This document shows positions 35,753-43,214 of a stretch of 64,000 nt of DNA, one piece after another (position 1 is the first letter of the stretch; every line of letters starts with the position of its first letter). Position numbers and translations under genes: made by a program. The notes beneath the pieces are model-generated. The model did not search any database. It had not been told where the DNA came from and saw nothing but the letters and a program-made list of their open reading frames with translations. The stretch comes from JANOSH01 sp031415695 (GTDB taxonomy: Bacteria; Actinomycetota; Acidimicrobiia; Acidimicrobiales; Ilumatobacteraceae): positions 76,358-140,357 of the forward strand of contig JANOSH010000001.1 in assembly GCA_031415695.1 (NCBI GenBank), read 5' to 3'.

Positions 35753-35765
35753 AGTTTGGTAAACT
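35753..35765 (+). promoter_or_regulatory. palindromic operator/-10 element of ATPase copy 2
   Basis: AGTTT-GGT-AAACT is a perfect 13-base palindrome and overlaps a TAAACT -10 box (35760-35765). The GTG start codon follows six bases later, so the transcript should have almost no leader. The same palindrome geometry (5-3-5) is seen twice upstream of ATPase copy 3. Confidence 0.5.
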
Positions 35766-35771
35766 GGAGTT

Positions 35772-37232
35772 GTGCAAAGACCGGAGGGATTGTTCGGAAG
35801 GGACCTGGAATGGACGCAGCTGTCCCAGTTCATTCAGAACGCTGCCGAAGTACCACGGCTTTCGGTGGTGTACGGCCGACGTCGCCAAGGAAAGTCGCTT
35901 CTTCTAACAAGCCTCTGTAGCCAGGCTGGGGGCTTCTACTGGGAGGCGCTCGACGGTGAGGCGACCCAGAATCTGGCGTCGATTTCCGAGGCGTGGACGG
36001 CATGGACCCGATCACCGACACCGGTGCGCTTCGCCAATTGGACGGAGGTGCTAGACGCACTCCTGGCGGCGAGCGACCTCGTCGGGCGCCACGTTCCAGT
36101 CGTTCTCGATGAGATTCCACGAGTCATCAGCCGTGTTGCCGAGTTTCCCTCGCTGCTGCAGCGCGCGCTGGGGCCGGGTAGGACCACACGCTACACCCGT
36201 GGCACCCCCGTCATCTTGTGTGGCTCGGCATTCGGTGAAATGCGCAAGCTGATCGATGGCAAGGCACCGCTTCGGGGTCGAGCGATCATCGAGTTGGTAC
36301 TCCAGCCATTCGACTTCCGCAGTGCGGCGGAGTTCTGGGGGCTCGGAGCGAACCCACAGGTCGCGTTCGCACACAACGCGTTTGTTGGTGGTACACCGGC
36401 CTATCGGACCCTCGCCGATAGCGACGCCCCAACCGACGGTGACCTGGACGGTTGGGTGATTCGCCGGCTACTTGAACCGTCCTCAAGCTTGTTTCGAGAC
36501 GGCCGAATTGTCGTAGCCGAGGACCCCCAACTTGGTGATCAGCAGCGATATTGGGGACTTCTCGCGGCGATCGCCGACGGAACCCGGAGATGGGGTGACC
36601 TCGAACGAGTACTTGGCCAGCAGCGTGGCTCACTCGGTCACGCGCTCGATGTCGTCATCGACGCCGGTTGGGTGACAAAATTGGAGGATCCGCTCCGAGG
36701 TAACCGCTCTACCTACACACTCCTGGAGCCAATGATCCGGTTCTATCGACTCGTCACCGAGCCGAACATGCAGCGACTCTCGGTTGGGCGTGGCCGTGAG
36801 GTTTGGCGCGATGTTCGCCCGGTGGTTGCCGCTCAAATCCTTGGTGCCCACATGGAGCAATTGGCAATCGAATGGACCCTGCGTTTCGCCAGCGCCCAGA
36901 CGCTCGGCGGCGCCCTTGCCCTCGTCGGCCCGACCGCGCTCGACGCACCACACGGTGACCCGGCACGCGTCCAAATCGACCTCGCTGGCGTCGAGGCCGG
37001 GCCTCGCGGTGACCAACGTCCAATCTTCATCGGCGAGGTGAAAGCGACCGACGCACGAGTCGGTGTAGACCAACTGGACAGGCTCGACGAAGCGGCCCGA
37101 CGAACCCATTCCCCAAACTGCCATCGTCTCTTGTTCTCGCGCAGCGGCTTCACCACCGATCTCGAGCGCCAAGCTGCCGGGCGCCCCGAAGTCCAACTCA
37201 TCGACCTGCACCGCCTCTACCACGGCTCCTGA
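35772..37232 (+). CDS. AAA+ ATPase with C-terminal nuclease-like domain (DUF234 type), copy 2
   Basis: The 486-residue protein is a clear paralogue of the one at 28284: Walker A GRRRQGKS (residues 36-43), VPVVLDEIPRV, the shared CGSAFGEMRKLIDGKAPLRG, FVGGTPAYR, a winged-helix region, and a C-terminal PD-(D/E)XK-like block (VQIDLAG; GEVKATDARVGVDQLDRLD). It ends IDLHRLYHGS. All expected motor and nuclease residues are present. A palindromic -10 region lies just upstream of the GTG start. Function is unknown; a defence or mobile-element role is inference from context. Confidence 0.82.
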   Translation: MQRPEGLFGRDLEWTQLSQFIQNAAEVPRLSVVYGRRRQGKSLLLTSLCSQAGGFYWEALDGEATQNLASISEAWTAWTRSPTPVRFANWTEVLDALLAASDLVGRHVPVVLDEIPRVISRVAEFPSLLQRALGPGRTTRYTRGTPVILCGSAFGEMRKLIDGKAPLRGRAIIELVLQPFDFRSAAEFWGLGANPQVAFAHNAFVGGTPAYRTLADSDAPTDGDLDGWVIRRLLEPSSSLFRDGRIVVAEDPQLGDQQRYWGLLAAIADGTRRWGDLERVLGQQRGSLGHALDVVIDAGWVTKLEDPLRGNRSTYTLLEPMIRFYRLVTEPNMQRLSVGRGREVWRDVRPVVAAQILGAHMEQLAIEWTLRFASAQTLGGALALVGPTALDAPHGDPARVQIDLAGVEAGPRGDQRPIFIGEVKATDARVGVDQLDRLDEAARRTHSPNCHRLLFSRSGFTTDLERQAAGRPEVQLIDLHRLYHGS

Positions 37233-37332
37233 CCACGCTGGCGCGAACATCGCGGGCTGACCTCAAGAAAATACTGAGAGTCTTTTGGGACAATGCAAGA
37301 CGTGGAAGTGACCGTGTACTTTGTGTTGGACG

Positions 37333-38283
37333 ATGACGATTGACAAGCTGTACGTCGACGTGCTCCGAACCGACCGGCTCCGGTTCTTCGATGGTGCCCC
37401 GGTGCGCGCGGCCTCTGCCATCGCTCGTCTCGGTGACGGATGGCTGGTGACCCAAGACGATGCCAACCACTCCGCATGGCACCGCCCCGGCCAAGGCATC
37501 ACGCGGATTCGACTCTTTGCCCCGACCGAGGGACTCGACTACTTCGCCGACGCCGACGGAACCAAACATCTTAAACCTGACATCGAAGTTGCGTGTCCTG
37601 TGCGCACCGGCGCTGGTTCTCCGGCGACGCTGCTCCTTGGCTCGGGATCAAGTCCTCGTCGGATGCGTGGTGCGATCGTCAGCGCGCCTTACGGATCGCT
37701 CGACCCAGCAGTCGTGTCGGCCGACCTAACGCCTTTGTACCGGCGGTTCGCCCAGGTGCTCGGTATCGATCCAGCCGCGCTGAACATTGAGGGCGCAGCG
37801 GTAGATGATGGACAGTTGTTCCTGTTCAATCGCGGTATCCCTGCCGCGGCCGTGCCGTCGCAGAGTGCTGTCATCGACGTCGAGTCATTCATGGACGCGT
37901 GGCAGATGCCCCAACGTTTGAACACGCTCGCTATCGCCGTCGGATCGGTGTACAACCTTGGATCTGTGAACGGTGTCGGCCTTGCCCTTACCGACGCCGT
38001 CGCCGTCGGTCCAGGTCTTTTTCTGATGAGTGCGGCTGCCGAGGACACCCCGAATGCTGTCGATGATGGGGCTGTGGTGGGGTCAGCACTGGTGCTTGCT
38101 GACAGCGTCGGCGTTCTTGCCGTCACAACGTTGCCGCTCGTTAACGGTGTGGTAGCCAAGATCGAAGGGCTGGCAGTAGTCGACGAGACCCCACACCATG
38201 GCGGACTCACGGTCCTTGCAGTTGTCGATGCGGACGACACCCGACAACCATCTATCCAGCTGACACTCGCAGTTCGTTGGTGA
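37333..38283 (+). CDS. conserved hypothetical protein (DUF6929-like)
   Basis: The 316-residue protein begins MTIDKLYVDVLRTDRLRFFD and contains repeated beta-rich stretches (GDGWLVTQDDANHSAW; LLLGSGSSPRRMRGAIVSAP; INxEGAAVDDGQLFLFNRG-like), suggesting a beta-propeller-type fold such as DUF6929. No catalytic motif or signal peptide is visible. ATG 37333 is used; an in-frame TTG lies at 37321. Its 3' end overlaps a truncated monooxygenase on the other strand by 32 bases, probably a result of past deletion. Confidence 0.6.
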   Translation: MTIDKLYVDVLRTDRLRFFDGAPVRAASAIARLGDGWLVTQDDANHSAWHRPGQGITRIRLFAPTEGLDYFADADGTKHLKPDIEVACPVRTGAGSPATLLLGSGSSPRRMRGAIVSAPYGSLDPAVVSADLTPLYRRFAQVLGIDPAALNIEGAAVDDGQLFLFNRGIPAAAVPSQSAVIDVESFMDAWQMPQRLNTLAIAVGSVYNLGSVNGVGLALTDAVAVGPGLFLMSAAAEDTPNAVDDGAVVGSALVLADSVGVLAVTTLPLVNGVVAKIEGLAVVDETPHHGGLTVLAVVDADDTRQPSIQLTLAVRW

Positions 38284-38686
38284 CCTCTCGGCGGAGCTGC
38301 TCGAACGTATCGGGGCCGACCCCTGGCCAACCGAACTTCTTGCGTAACGCCTTGGTCGCTTTGTCGTACGCCTGCAAATTCACATACGCAGCATGGCGAG
38401 GCGTGGCCTGATGCTGTATGCCGCCCGAGACGTCAGGGTCGGAACCGGCGAACAGCTTTTGTAGCTGGTCGAATTGAGGCCGGTCGTTTTGCGCGGCCAG
38501 TGCGTTGCGGGCGATGAGGTCGCCCATGTTGTCGAACAGTTCGTACGCTCCGCCGTCGCCATCGGTGAACCCGATTGCCGCCAGCCCGGGGTGGTCCTGG
38601 CTGAACAGCCGTAGATACAAACTCGGGCGATCCAGTTTCCATCGGAACATCGACTCGTCGAGGTACGGGACTTTGGTGTTGCACAA
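38252..38686 (-). pseudogene. flavin monooxygenase, C-terminal fragment only
   Basis: The fragment (about 144 codons) reads VPYLDESMFRWKLDRPSLYL, FSQDHPGLAAIGFTDG and later FGWPGVGPDTFEQLRREV, matching the end of flavin-containing (FMO/Baeyer-Villiger-like) monooxygenases. The FAD- and NADPH-binding Rossmann motifs (GxGxxG) of the N-terminus are absent. The cut is at 38686, exactly where the TetR fragment on the other strand begins, so one deletion removed both 5' ends. Confidence 0.65.
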
Positions 38687-39165
38687 TGGCCGCGATAGCG
38701 GCCCAAGCCGGACTGACGCCGCCGTCGGTATACCGGTACTTCCCCGATGCAGCGGCCGTGATTCGAACCGTTGCGAGCGAGATGCTCGATGTCATACATA
38801 GCGAACTAGCCGCGAACCTGCGTGACATCGATTCGGTCGATAGCGCCAAGGCGGCGTTGCGAAAATCGCTGCGAACCTACCACCGCCGCTTTGTTCACGA
38901 TAGGGCGCTGAGGGAACTGTGGGCCGGCACATTCGCCACGCCCGAACTGGTGGCGCTCAACATTGCCGATAGTCGCCGAACCGGTACGTTCATAGCCGCC
39001 GCCATCGCCCCGTGGAGTTCAGTCGATCGCGTCACGCTTCGAACACGAGCGTTCCTCATCGCCCACTTCACCGGCGCCGGAATCGCATTGGTGCTCGAGT
39101 CGCCACCCGCCGAATCCAAGCGCCTGCTACGCGAGATGGAACAACTACTCGACACCCTCTTTTGA
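38686..39165 (+). pseudogene. TetR-family repressor lacking its N-terminal helix
   Basis: The frame starts MAAIAAQAGLTPPSVYRYFP, which is the recognition part of a TetR helix-turn-helix; the preceding helix (usually 25-35 residues) is missing. The ligand domain through LLREMEQLLDTLF is complete. The first ATG (38686) coincides with the break in the divergent monooxygenase. Divergent regulator/monooxygenase pairs are common, so the original shared promoter region was probably deleted. A shortened protein could be made but should not bind DNA normally. Confidence 0.65.
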
Positions 39166-39168
39166 CGT

Positions 39169-39495
39169 TCAGTCGTCAGTGTCGAGTTGGCCGAGGATGT
39201 CGGTCAGATCCTGAGCATCGGCGAGCAGGCGAACGATGTCGATGTGGCTGGCCTTCACGACGTAGAACCAACGACAGGGAAAGCTCGGAACCCGCCGTGA
39301 GCGAAGGCCCGGGACCGCGCACAGCTCTCCAATCAATGGTGAGCCAGCGCCGGGGGCCTGCTCAATCGTGCGCAGTGTGGCTAGAGCTTTGTCGAAGAAC
39401 CGAGTGCCCAGATCTGCCCCGCCCGCCAAGCGATAGTGGCGAGTTCGTTCAATCAGGTCGACCTCGGCGAGCGGCCGCAGTCGGGTAAGTATCAC
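39169..39495 (-). CDS. ParE-type toxin
   Basis: The 108-residue protein starts at GTG 39495, overlapping the antitoxin stop, with RLRPLAEVDLIERTRHYRLAG and later GELCAVPGLRSRRVPSFPCRWFYVV, the RelE/ParE fold. ParE toxins inhibit DNA gyrase. The C-terminal strand (IDIVRLLADAQDL) is typical. It converges with the truncated TetR gene, with three bases between the stops. It appears intact. Confidence 0.82.
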   Translation of the reverse strand: MILTRLRPLAEVDLIERTRHYRLAGGADLGTRFFDKALATLRTIEQAPGAGSPLIGELCAVPGLRSRRVPSFPCRWFYVVKASHIDIVRLLADAQDLTDILGQLDTDD

Positions 39496-39743
39496 TCCTC
39501 GGTACTCATCGCCCGATCGCGCAACTCCGCAATCAGTTCGGTTGTCATAAGACGAGCCTCGCCAGATTCCAGCCCATCGGTGATCAGATTGCGGAGCCGC
39601 TGGGCGGACTGAGTTTGCTGATCGCGCCGGATAAGGTCGCGCAGATACTCGCTGGTGTTGCCGTACTGCCCTGAGCTGACCCGCTCGTCGATGTATTGGC
39701 GCAGCGGCTCTGGAATGGCGAAGCTCATCGTGTTTCGACTCAT
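39492..39743 (-). CDS. ParD-type ribbon-helix-helix antitoxin
   Basis: The 83-residue protein (MSRNTMSFAIPEPLRQYIDE, then GNTSEYLRDLIRRDQQTQ) is a CopG/ParD ribbon-helix-helix repressor with a C-terminal toxin-binding tail. ATG 39743 is chosen; 39728 (MSFAIPEPL) is also possible. Its TGA overlaps the ParE start. The minus-strand sequence upstream contains TTGACA, but the -10 is unclear. Confidence 0.82.
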   Translation of the reverse strand: MSRNTMSFAIPEPLRQYIDERVSSGQYGNTSEYLRDLIRRDQQTQSAQRLRNLITDGLESGEARLMTTELIAELRDRAMSTEE

Positions 39744-39833
39744 AGAATGAGGCTGACCCATGTATCAACAGTTGTCAAGAGGTACAGCAGCCACGGTGTA
39801 GCAGGATTGCGGAGCAATAGATATACTTTATGC

Positions 39834-40040
39834 ATGTCGAAGACATCCGTTATTGTAGATAGAGATATCGCTCGCCAGGCTGCCGAAATTCTCGGAACCA
39901 CGTCGCTGCGAGACACAATCGACGCGTCGTTACGCGAAGTCGTACTAGCGCAACGGCGGCTCGAGCTTGTTGACCTTCTTAGCGAGGAAGGTCGGTTCGA
40001 TTTCGACGCATCCAAACGAGCATGGGGCGGCGATAGCTAG
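39834..40040 (+). CDS. vapB: VapB antitoxin
   Basis: The 68-residue protein MSKTSVIVDRDIARQAAEIL, followed by TTSLRDTIDASLREVV, is a VapB with a short DNA-binding N-terminus and a toxin-wrapping tail (LLSEEGRFDFDASKRAWGGDS). A TATACT box lies six bases before the first of two ATGs (39830, 39834), giving a nearly leaderless transcript. The stop TAG overlaps the vapC GTG. A second, decayed copy of this pair lies at 32117-32356. Confidence 0.85.
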   Translation: MSKTSVIVDRDIARQAAEILGTTSLRDTIDASLREVVLAQRRLELVDLLSEEGRFDFDASKRAWGGDS

Positions 40041-40459
40041 TGGCACGGCTTCAGTATCTGGCCGACACAAGCGTGTTCTCTCGGCTCACCAAACCGCTTG
40101 TCGCCGCCGCCTTTAGCCCACGGGCGGCAGCCGGACGAATCGGTATCTGCTCGCCCGTCAGCTTTGAACTTGGGTTCTCGGCGCGCAACCTCGACGACTA
40201 TCTCGCTCTCACCAATCGACTTTCAGCGTACCCGCCCGTTCCGACTACACCGGCCGATCACCAACGGGCGCTTGATGTGCAGCTCGCACTCGCCCGCAAG
40301 GGCCAGCATCGTGCGCTCTCGCTCGTCGACGCCCTCGTGGCCGCAATCGCCGAAGCCCGCGACCTGATAGTTCTGCACTACGACGCCGACTTTGAAACGG
40401 TTGCCGGAACAACCGGTCAGATGCATGAATGGATAGTCGAACGAGGCACGGCCGACTGA
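40040..40459 (+). CDS. vapC: VapC PIN-domain ribonuclease toxin
   Basis: The 139-residue PIN protein starts ARLQYLADTSVFSRL after its GTG, with the first Asp, then SPVSFELGFSARN with the conserved Glu, and SLVDALVAAIAEARDLIVLHYDADFE supplying the last acids. It is intact and should be an active RNase when free of VapB. The 3' end overlaps the start of a kinase-like frame, as in the other copy. Confidence 0.88.
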   Translation: MARLQYLADTSVFSRLTKPLVAAAFSPRAAAGRIGICSPVSFELGFSARNLDDYLALTNRLSAYPPVPTTPADHQRALDVQLALARKGQHRALSLVDALVAAIAEARDLIVLHYDADFETVAGTTGQMHEWIVERGTAD

Positions 40460-40515
40460 CGACAGTTCACATCACGGTCGTCGGGCTCAGTAGCGCAGGC
40501 AAGGACGTGGTCGCG
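40429..40515 (+). pseudogene. 5' end of a shikimate-kinase-like gene, truncated
   Basis: From ATG 40429 the frame reads MDSRTRHGRLTTVHITVVGL, matching the kinase at 32325, then SSAGKD where the intact copy has MGAGKST, and similarity ends after about 25 residues near 40510. The rest is replaced by the 3' end of the cytochrome P450 gene on the other strand. It shows that the duplicated block included the kinase gene. Confidence 0.65.
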
Positions 40516-40519
40516 TACG

Positions 40520-41845
40520 TCAAACAATGCGGATCGGTACGCCGCCCACGGGTGCCATCGACGCGATGCCCGCTGGCCTGGGCGTTGTAGCGTAGGCGGG
40601 CTCGAAATTGATCTGGGCCATGAGCGCTGTCATGACCGTCATTTCCTGAAGCGCGAACGCGAACCCGATGCAACGACGGCTCCCGCCGCCAAATGGTACG
40701 TACGCGTAGGGGTGATGCGCATGATGGTCGGGGTGTCCCTCGATCCAGCGAGTGGGCTTGAACGCGGTGGGGTCGGGAAAGTGTTCGGGGTCCATGTGCG
40801 AGACATACGACGAATACATGAGCAGGCGATCGCCGGGAATTGTGTGGCCATGCAGCGAGAAAGCGTCGACGATGTAGCGGACCGACACTATGGCAGGTGG
40901 CTGCACCCGCATCACCTCGTTCACCACGCCAGCCGTGAGCCTCAGGTGTGGTAGATGATCAATCGTCAGTGGGCCACCGCCCGTCACCAAGCCAACTTCG
41001 GCGCGTACGGCTGCTCGGAGCGTTGGGTCGTCGGCGAGCCGCATCGCGATCCAGCCGACGGCCGACGACGTGGTGTCGTAGGCCGCGGCGATGAGGCTGA
41101 TGACCTGGTCTCGGAGTTCTTGATCAGTCAGCCCGGGTCCGTCGCCGTCCTGGGCCTCGATAAGCCAGCCCAATACGTCGTCGCCCGGTTCGCTCGCCGC
41201 CCGGCGCCGGGCGATCTCCTCGAACACCATCGCATCCATTGCTCGCCGAGCCCGCATGGCCTTTCGGTAGGGAGGGAACAGCCACTCGTTGTCGAGTCGC
41301 TGAAGCGGCGTGCGGTTCACGTATTCGAGCGGGATCTCGAGATGGTCTTTGAACTCCTGCTCGCGGTCGCCAAACGCGTTGCCGAATAGACAGCGCAGCA
41401 CAATTTTGCGGACCGCAAGCCGCATCTCGTGGTACGCATCGACGGTTTGCCCAACACGCCAACGTTCGATCACGAGGTTTGATTCCTGTGTCATTACATC
41501 GAAATACGACGAAATGCGTCGTCGATGAAAGGCCGGTAGAACAATTGCCTTTCGACGTTTGTGGTCGTCGCCATCGCTGACAACTAGAGCAGTTTCGCCG
41601 TCGATTGCGACCAATGGCCAGAAGGCTTCCTTCCACCGGAAATTGGAGGGATTGGTTTGTAACACGTACTCGTTGGCTTCGACGCCGAAGACCAGCACAT
41701 ACCGGTACTTTCCATAGCCGATCTGTGCGACCGGCCCGTACGTTCGGGAGAAGTCGAGCAGCGCGGTGTGCGGTTCATTCTGCATTGAGCGGGCTAGGCG
41801 CAGCTGTGCGAAAAGCGACCGCGGATCGGGCAGTCGGCTGCTCAT
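40520..41845 (-). CDS. cytochrome P450
   Basis: The 441-residue heme monooxygenase has the I-helix AAYDTTSSAVG, the ExxR motif in NEVMRVQPP, PTRW, and the heme-binding FGGGSRRCIGFAFA near residue 387 with the Cys ligand. It is soluble, without an N-terminal membrane anchor, and needs separate ferredoxin partners, none of which are nearby. ATG 41845 overlaps the stop of the TetR gene by four bases, so the two form one operon. ATG 41884 is less likely. The substrate is unknown. Confidence 0.92.
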   Translation of the reverse strand: MSSRLPDPRSLFAQLRLARSMQNEPHTALLDFSRTYGPVAQIGYGKYRYVLVFGVEANEYVLQTNPSNFRWKEAFWPLVAIDGETALVVSDGDDHKRRKAIVLPAFHRRRISSYFDVMTQESNLVIERWRVGQTVDAYHEMRLAVRKIVLRCLFGNAFGDREQEFKDHLEIPLEYVNRTPLQRLDNEWLFPPYRKAMRARRAMDAMVFEEIARRRAASEPGDDVLGWLIEAQDGDGPGLTDQELRDQVISLIAAAYDTTSSAVGWIAMRLADDPTLRAAVRAEVGLVTGGGPLTIDHLPHLRLTAGVVNEVMRVQPPAIVSVRYIVDAFSLHGHTIPGDRLLMYSSYVSHMDPEHFPDPTAFKPTRWIEGHPDHHAHHPYAYVPFGGGSRRCIGFAFALQEMTVMTALMAQINFEPAYATTPRPAGIASMAPVGGVPIRIV

Positions 41846-42450
41846 AGCGCACCGGCGTAGAGCGGCGTGAAGATTCTTACCCATGCAGCGATGAACCGCT
41901 CCTCGGAGATGTCGAGCGGCGTGAATCCAAGCATGTGTTGCTTTATCTTGAAGTCGATCGTCGGTCCGACGGCAACTACAGCGAGCGCTTCGGCATCGAT
42001 ACTCGGGTTCGATGCGGCGAGGCCCCGAGCGAGGGCAACTGTGGCATTGGCCAAACCGTCTCGAACCTTGACCACGAGATCGGGAAACTGGTCGAGATCG
42101 CGAAACACGATTTGAAAGAGTTCCGCCTGCTTGTCGAGTTCACCGAGGGCGCGCCGCACGATGAACTCGGCGATACGTTCAGGCGGAATCTTTACCCCCG
42201 GGGGCAGGGCGGCCGAACGCATTTCGTCGATCATGGTTTCGTTGGTATCGACAGCCGAATCGATAACCGCTTCGAGAACCGCCCGCTTTGACGCGAAGTG
42301 GCGATAAATACCCCCCGCCCCCGGGGAGTAACCCGCTTCGCGTTCAATATCGACGATTGCGGTGCCCGAGTAGCCCTTACGAGCAAAGCAGCGCGACGCC
42401 GCCTGAGTGATGCGGGTGACCGGCGTCTCTGGCAGCGTCGTGTGGGTCAT
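41842..42450 (-). CDS. TetR-family repressor of the P450 operon
   Basis: The 202-residue regulator has the helix-turn-helix ASRCFARKGYSGTAIVDIER, then EAGYSPGAGGIYRHFASKRA at the N-terminus, and a C-terminal ligand domain. It is the first gene of the operon with the P450. An 18-base perfect palindrome touches its start codon (42450-42467), so autorepression relieved by a P450 substrate is likely. Confidence 0.88.
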   Translation of the reverse strand: MTHTTLPETPVTRITQAASRCFARKGYSGTAIVDIEREAGYSPGAGGIYRHFASKRAVLEAVIDSAVDTNETMIDEMRSAALPPGVKIPPERIAEFIVRRALGELDKQAELFQIVFRDLDQFPDLVVKVRDGLANATVALARGLAASNPSIDAEALAVVAVGPTIDFKIKQHMLGFTPLDISEERFIAAWVRIFTPLYAGAL

Positions 42451-42467
42451 AAGTAAATATTTACTTA
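42450..42467. promoter_or_regulatory. TetR operator palindrome
   Basis: TAAGTAAATATTTACTTA is a perfect 18-base palindrome starting at the last base of the TetR start codon complement. It is far more AT-rich than its surroundings. TetR proteins typically bind such palindromes over their own promoter. Confidence 0.7.
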
Positions 42468-42536
42468 CCTACCCACCCACACCTCAAATCTGGTGGTTCC
42501 GTCGGCCGGCCGCGACACATCGGGCATGATTGGGAG

Positions 42537-43019
42537 ATGAACAATTCCCGTGTCACCACATGTCTCTGGTTCGACAAGGGCGGCGACGAGGCCGCTGCCT
42601 TCTACCTGTCGGTGTTCGCCGAGTCGCGTCGCCTACGGCATCTCGACTCCCCGGTCGATACACCATCTGGCCTGGCCGGCGAGCGCTTGACCGTCGAGTT
42701 CGAACTCGACGGTCAGCGGTTCATGATCCTGAACGGCGGGCCTCATTTCACTCTGTCACCAGCCGTGTCAATCGTGGTGAACTGTGACTCGCAAGACGAG
42801 GTCGACTACTTCTGGGATCGATTAGTCGACGGTGGCCAACCGTCGCAGTGCGGATGGCTCGTCGATCGCTTCGGTGTGTCCTGGCAGATAATACCGAACC
42901 GTTTGATCGAGCTCATGACCGATCCCGATCCCGCCGTCGCCCAACGCGTAGCGGAGTCGATGATGCAGATGGTCAAAATCGAGATCCCTACGTTGGAAGC
43001 CGCAGCCTCGGGTCCGTAG
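42537..43019 (+). CDS. VOC-family protein, PhnB/3-demethylubiquinone-methyltransferase-like
   Basis: The 160-residue protein has TCLWFDKGGDEAAAFYLSVF at the start, FELDGQRFMILNGGPHF in the middle, and DYFWDRLVDGG followed by CGWLVDRFGVSWQIIP, the signature of the PhnB-like VOC branch (once annotated 3-dmu-9_3-mt). No enzymatic activity is established for most members. It is transcribed away from the TetR/P450 operon. The 195 bases after it (43020-43214) hold no recognisable gene. Confidence 0.85.
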   Translation: MNNSRVTTCLWFDKGGDEAAAFYLSVFAESRRLRHLDSPVDTPSGLAGERLTVEFELDGQRFMILNGGPHFTLSPAVSIVVNCDSQDEVDYFWDRLVDGGQPSQCGWLVDRFGVSWQIIPNRLIELMTDPDPAVAQRVAESMMQMVKIEIPTLEAAASGP

Positions 43020-43214
43020 CCGAACGCCACTCGGCATAGGTTAGGCGAACGCCCAGAAGTGCGAAGCCCTCCACGGGTTCACAAGCGGCTCGACGCAGTT
43101 TGGGGTCTCATCGGGCGGCTCGAACCTGAGTGGCTTCTAGTCATTGACAGCGAACTGGCGCAGTCTCAGGAGATGGCCGAAGCACTCAGACAATCGACCC
43201 AGCATCACCCGATG

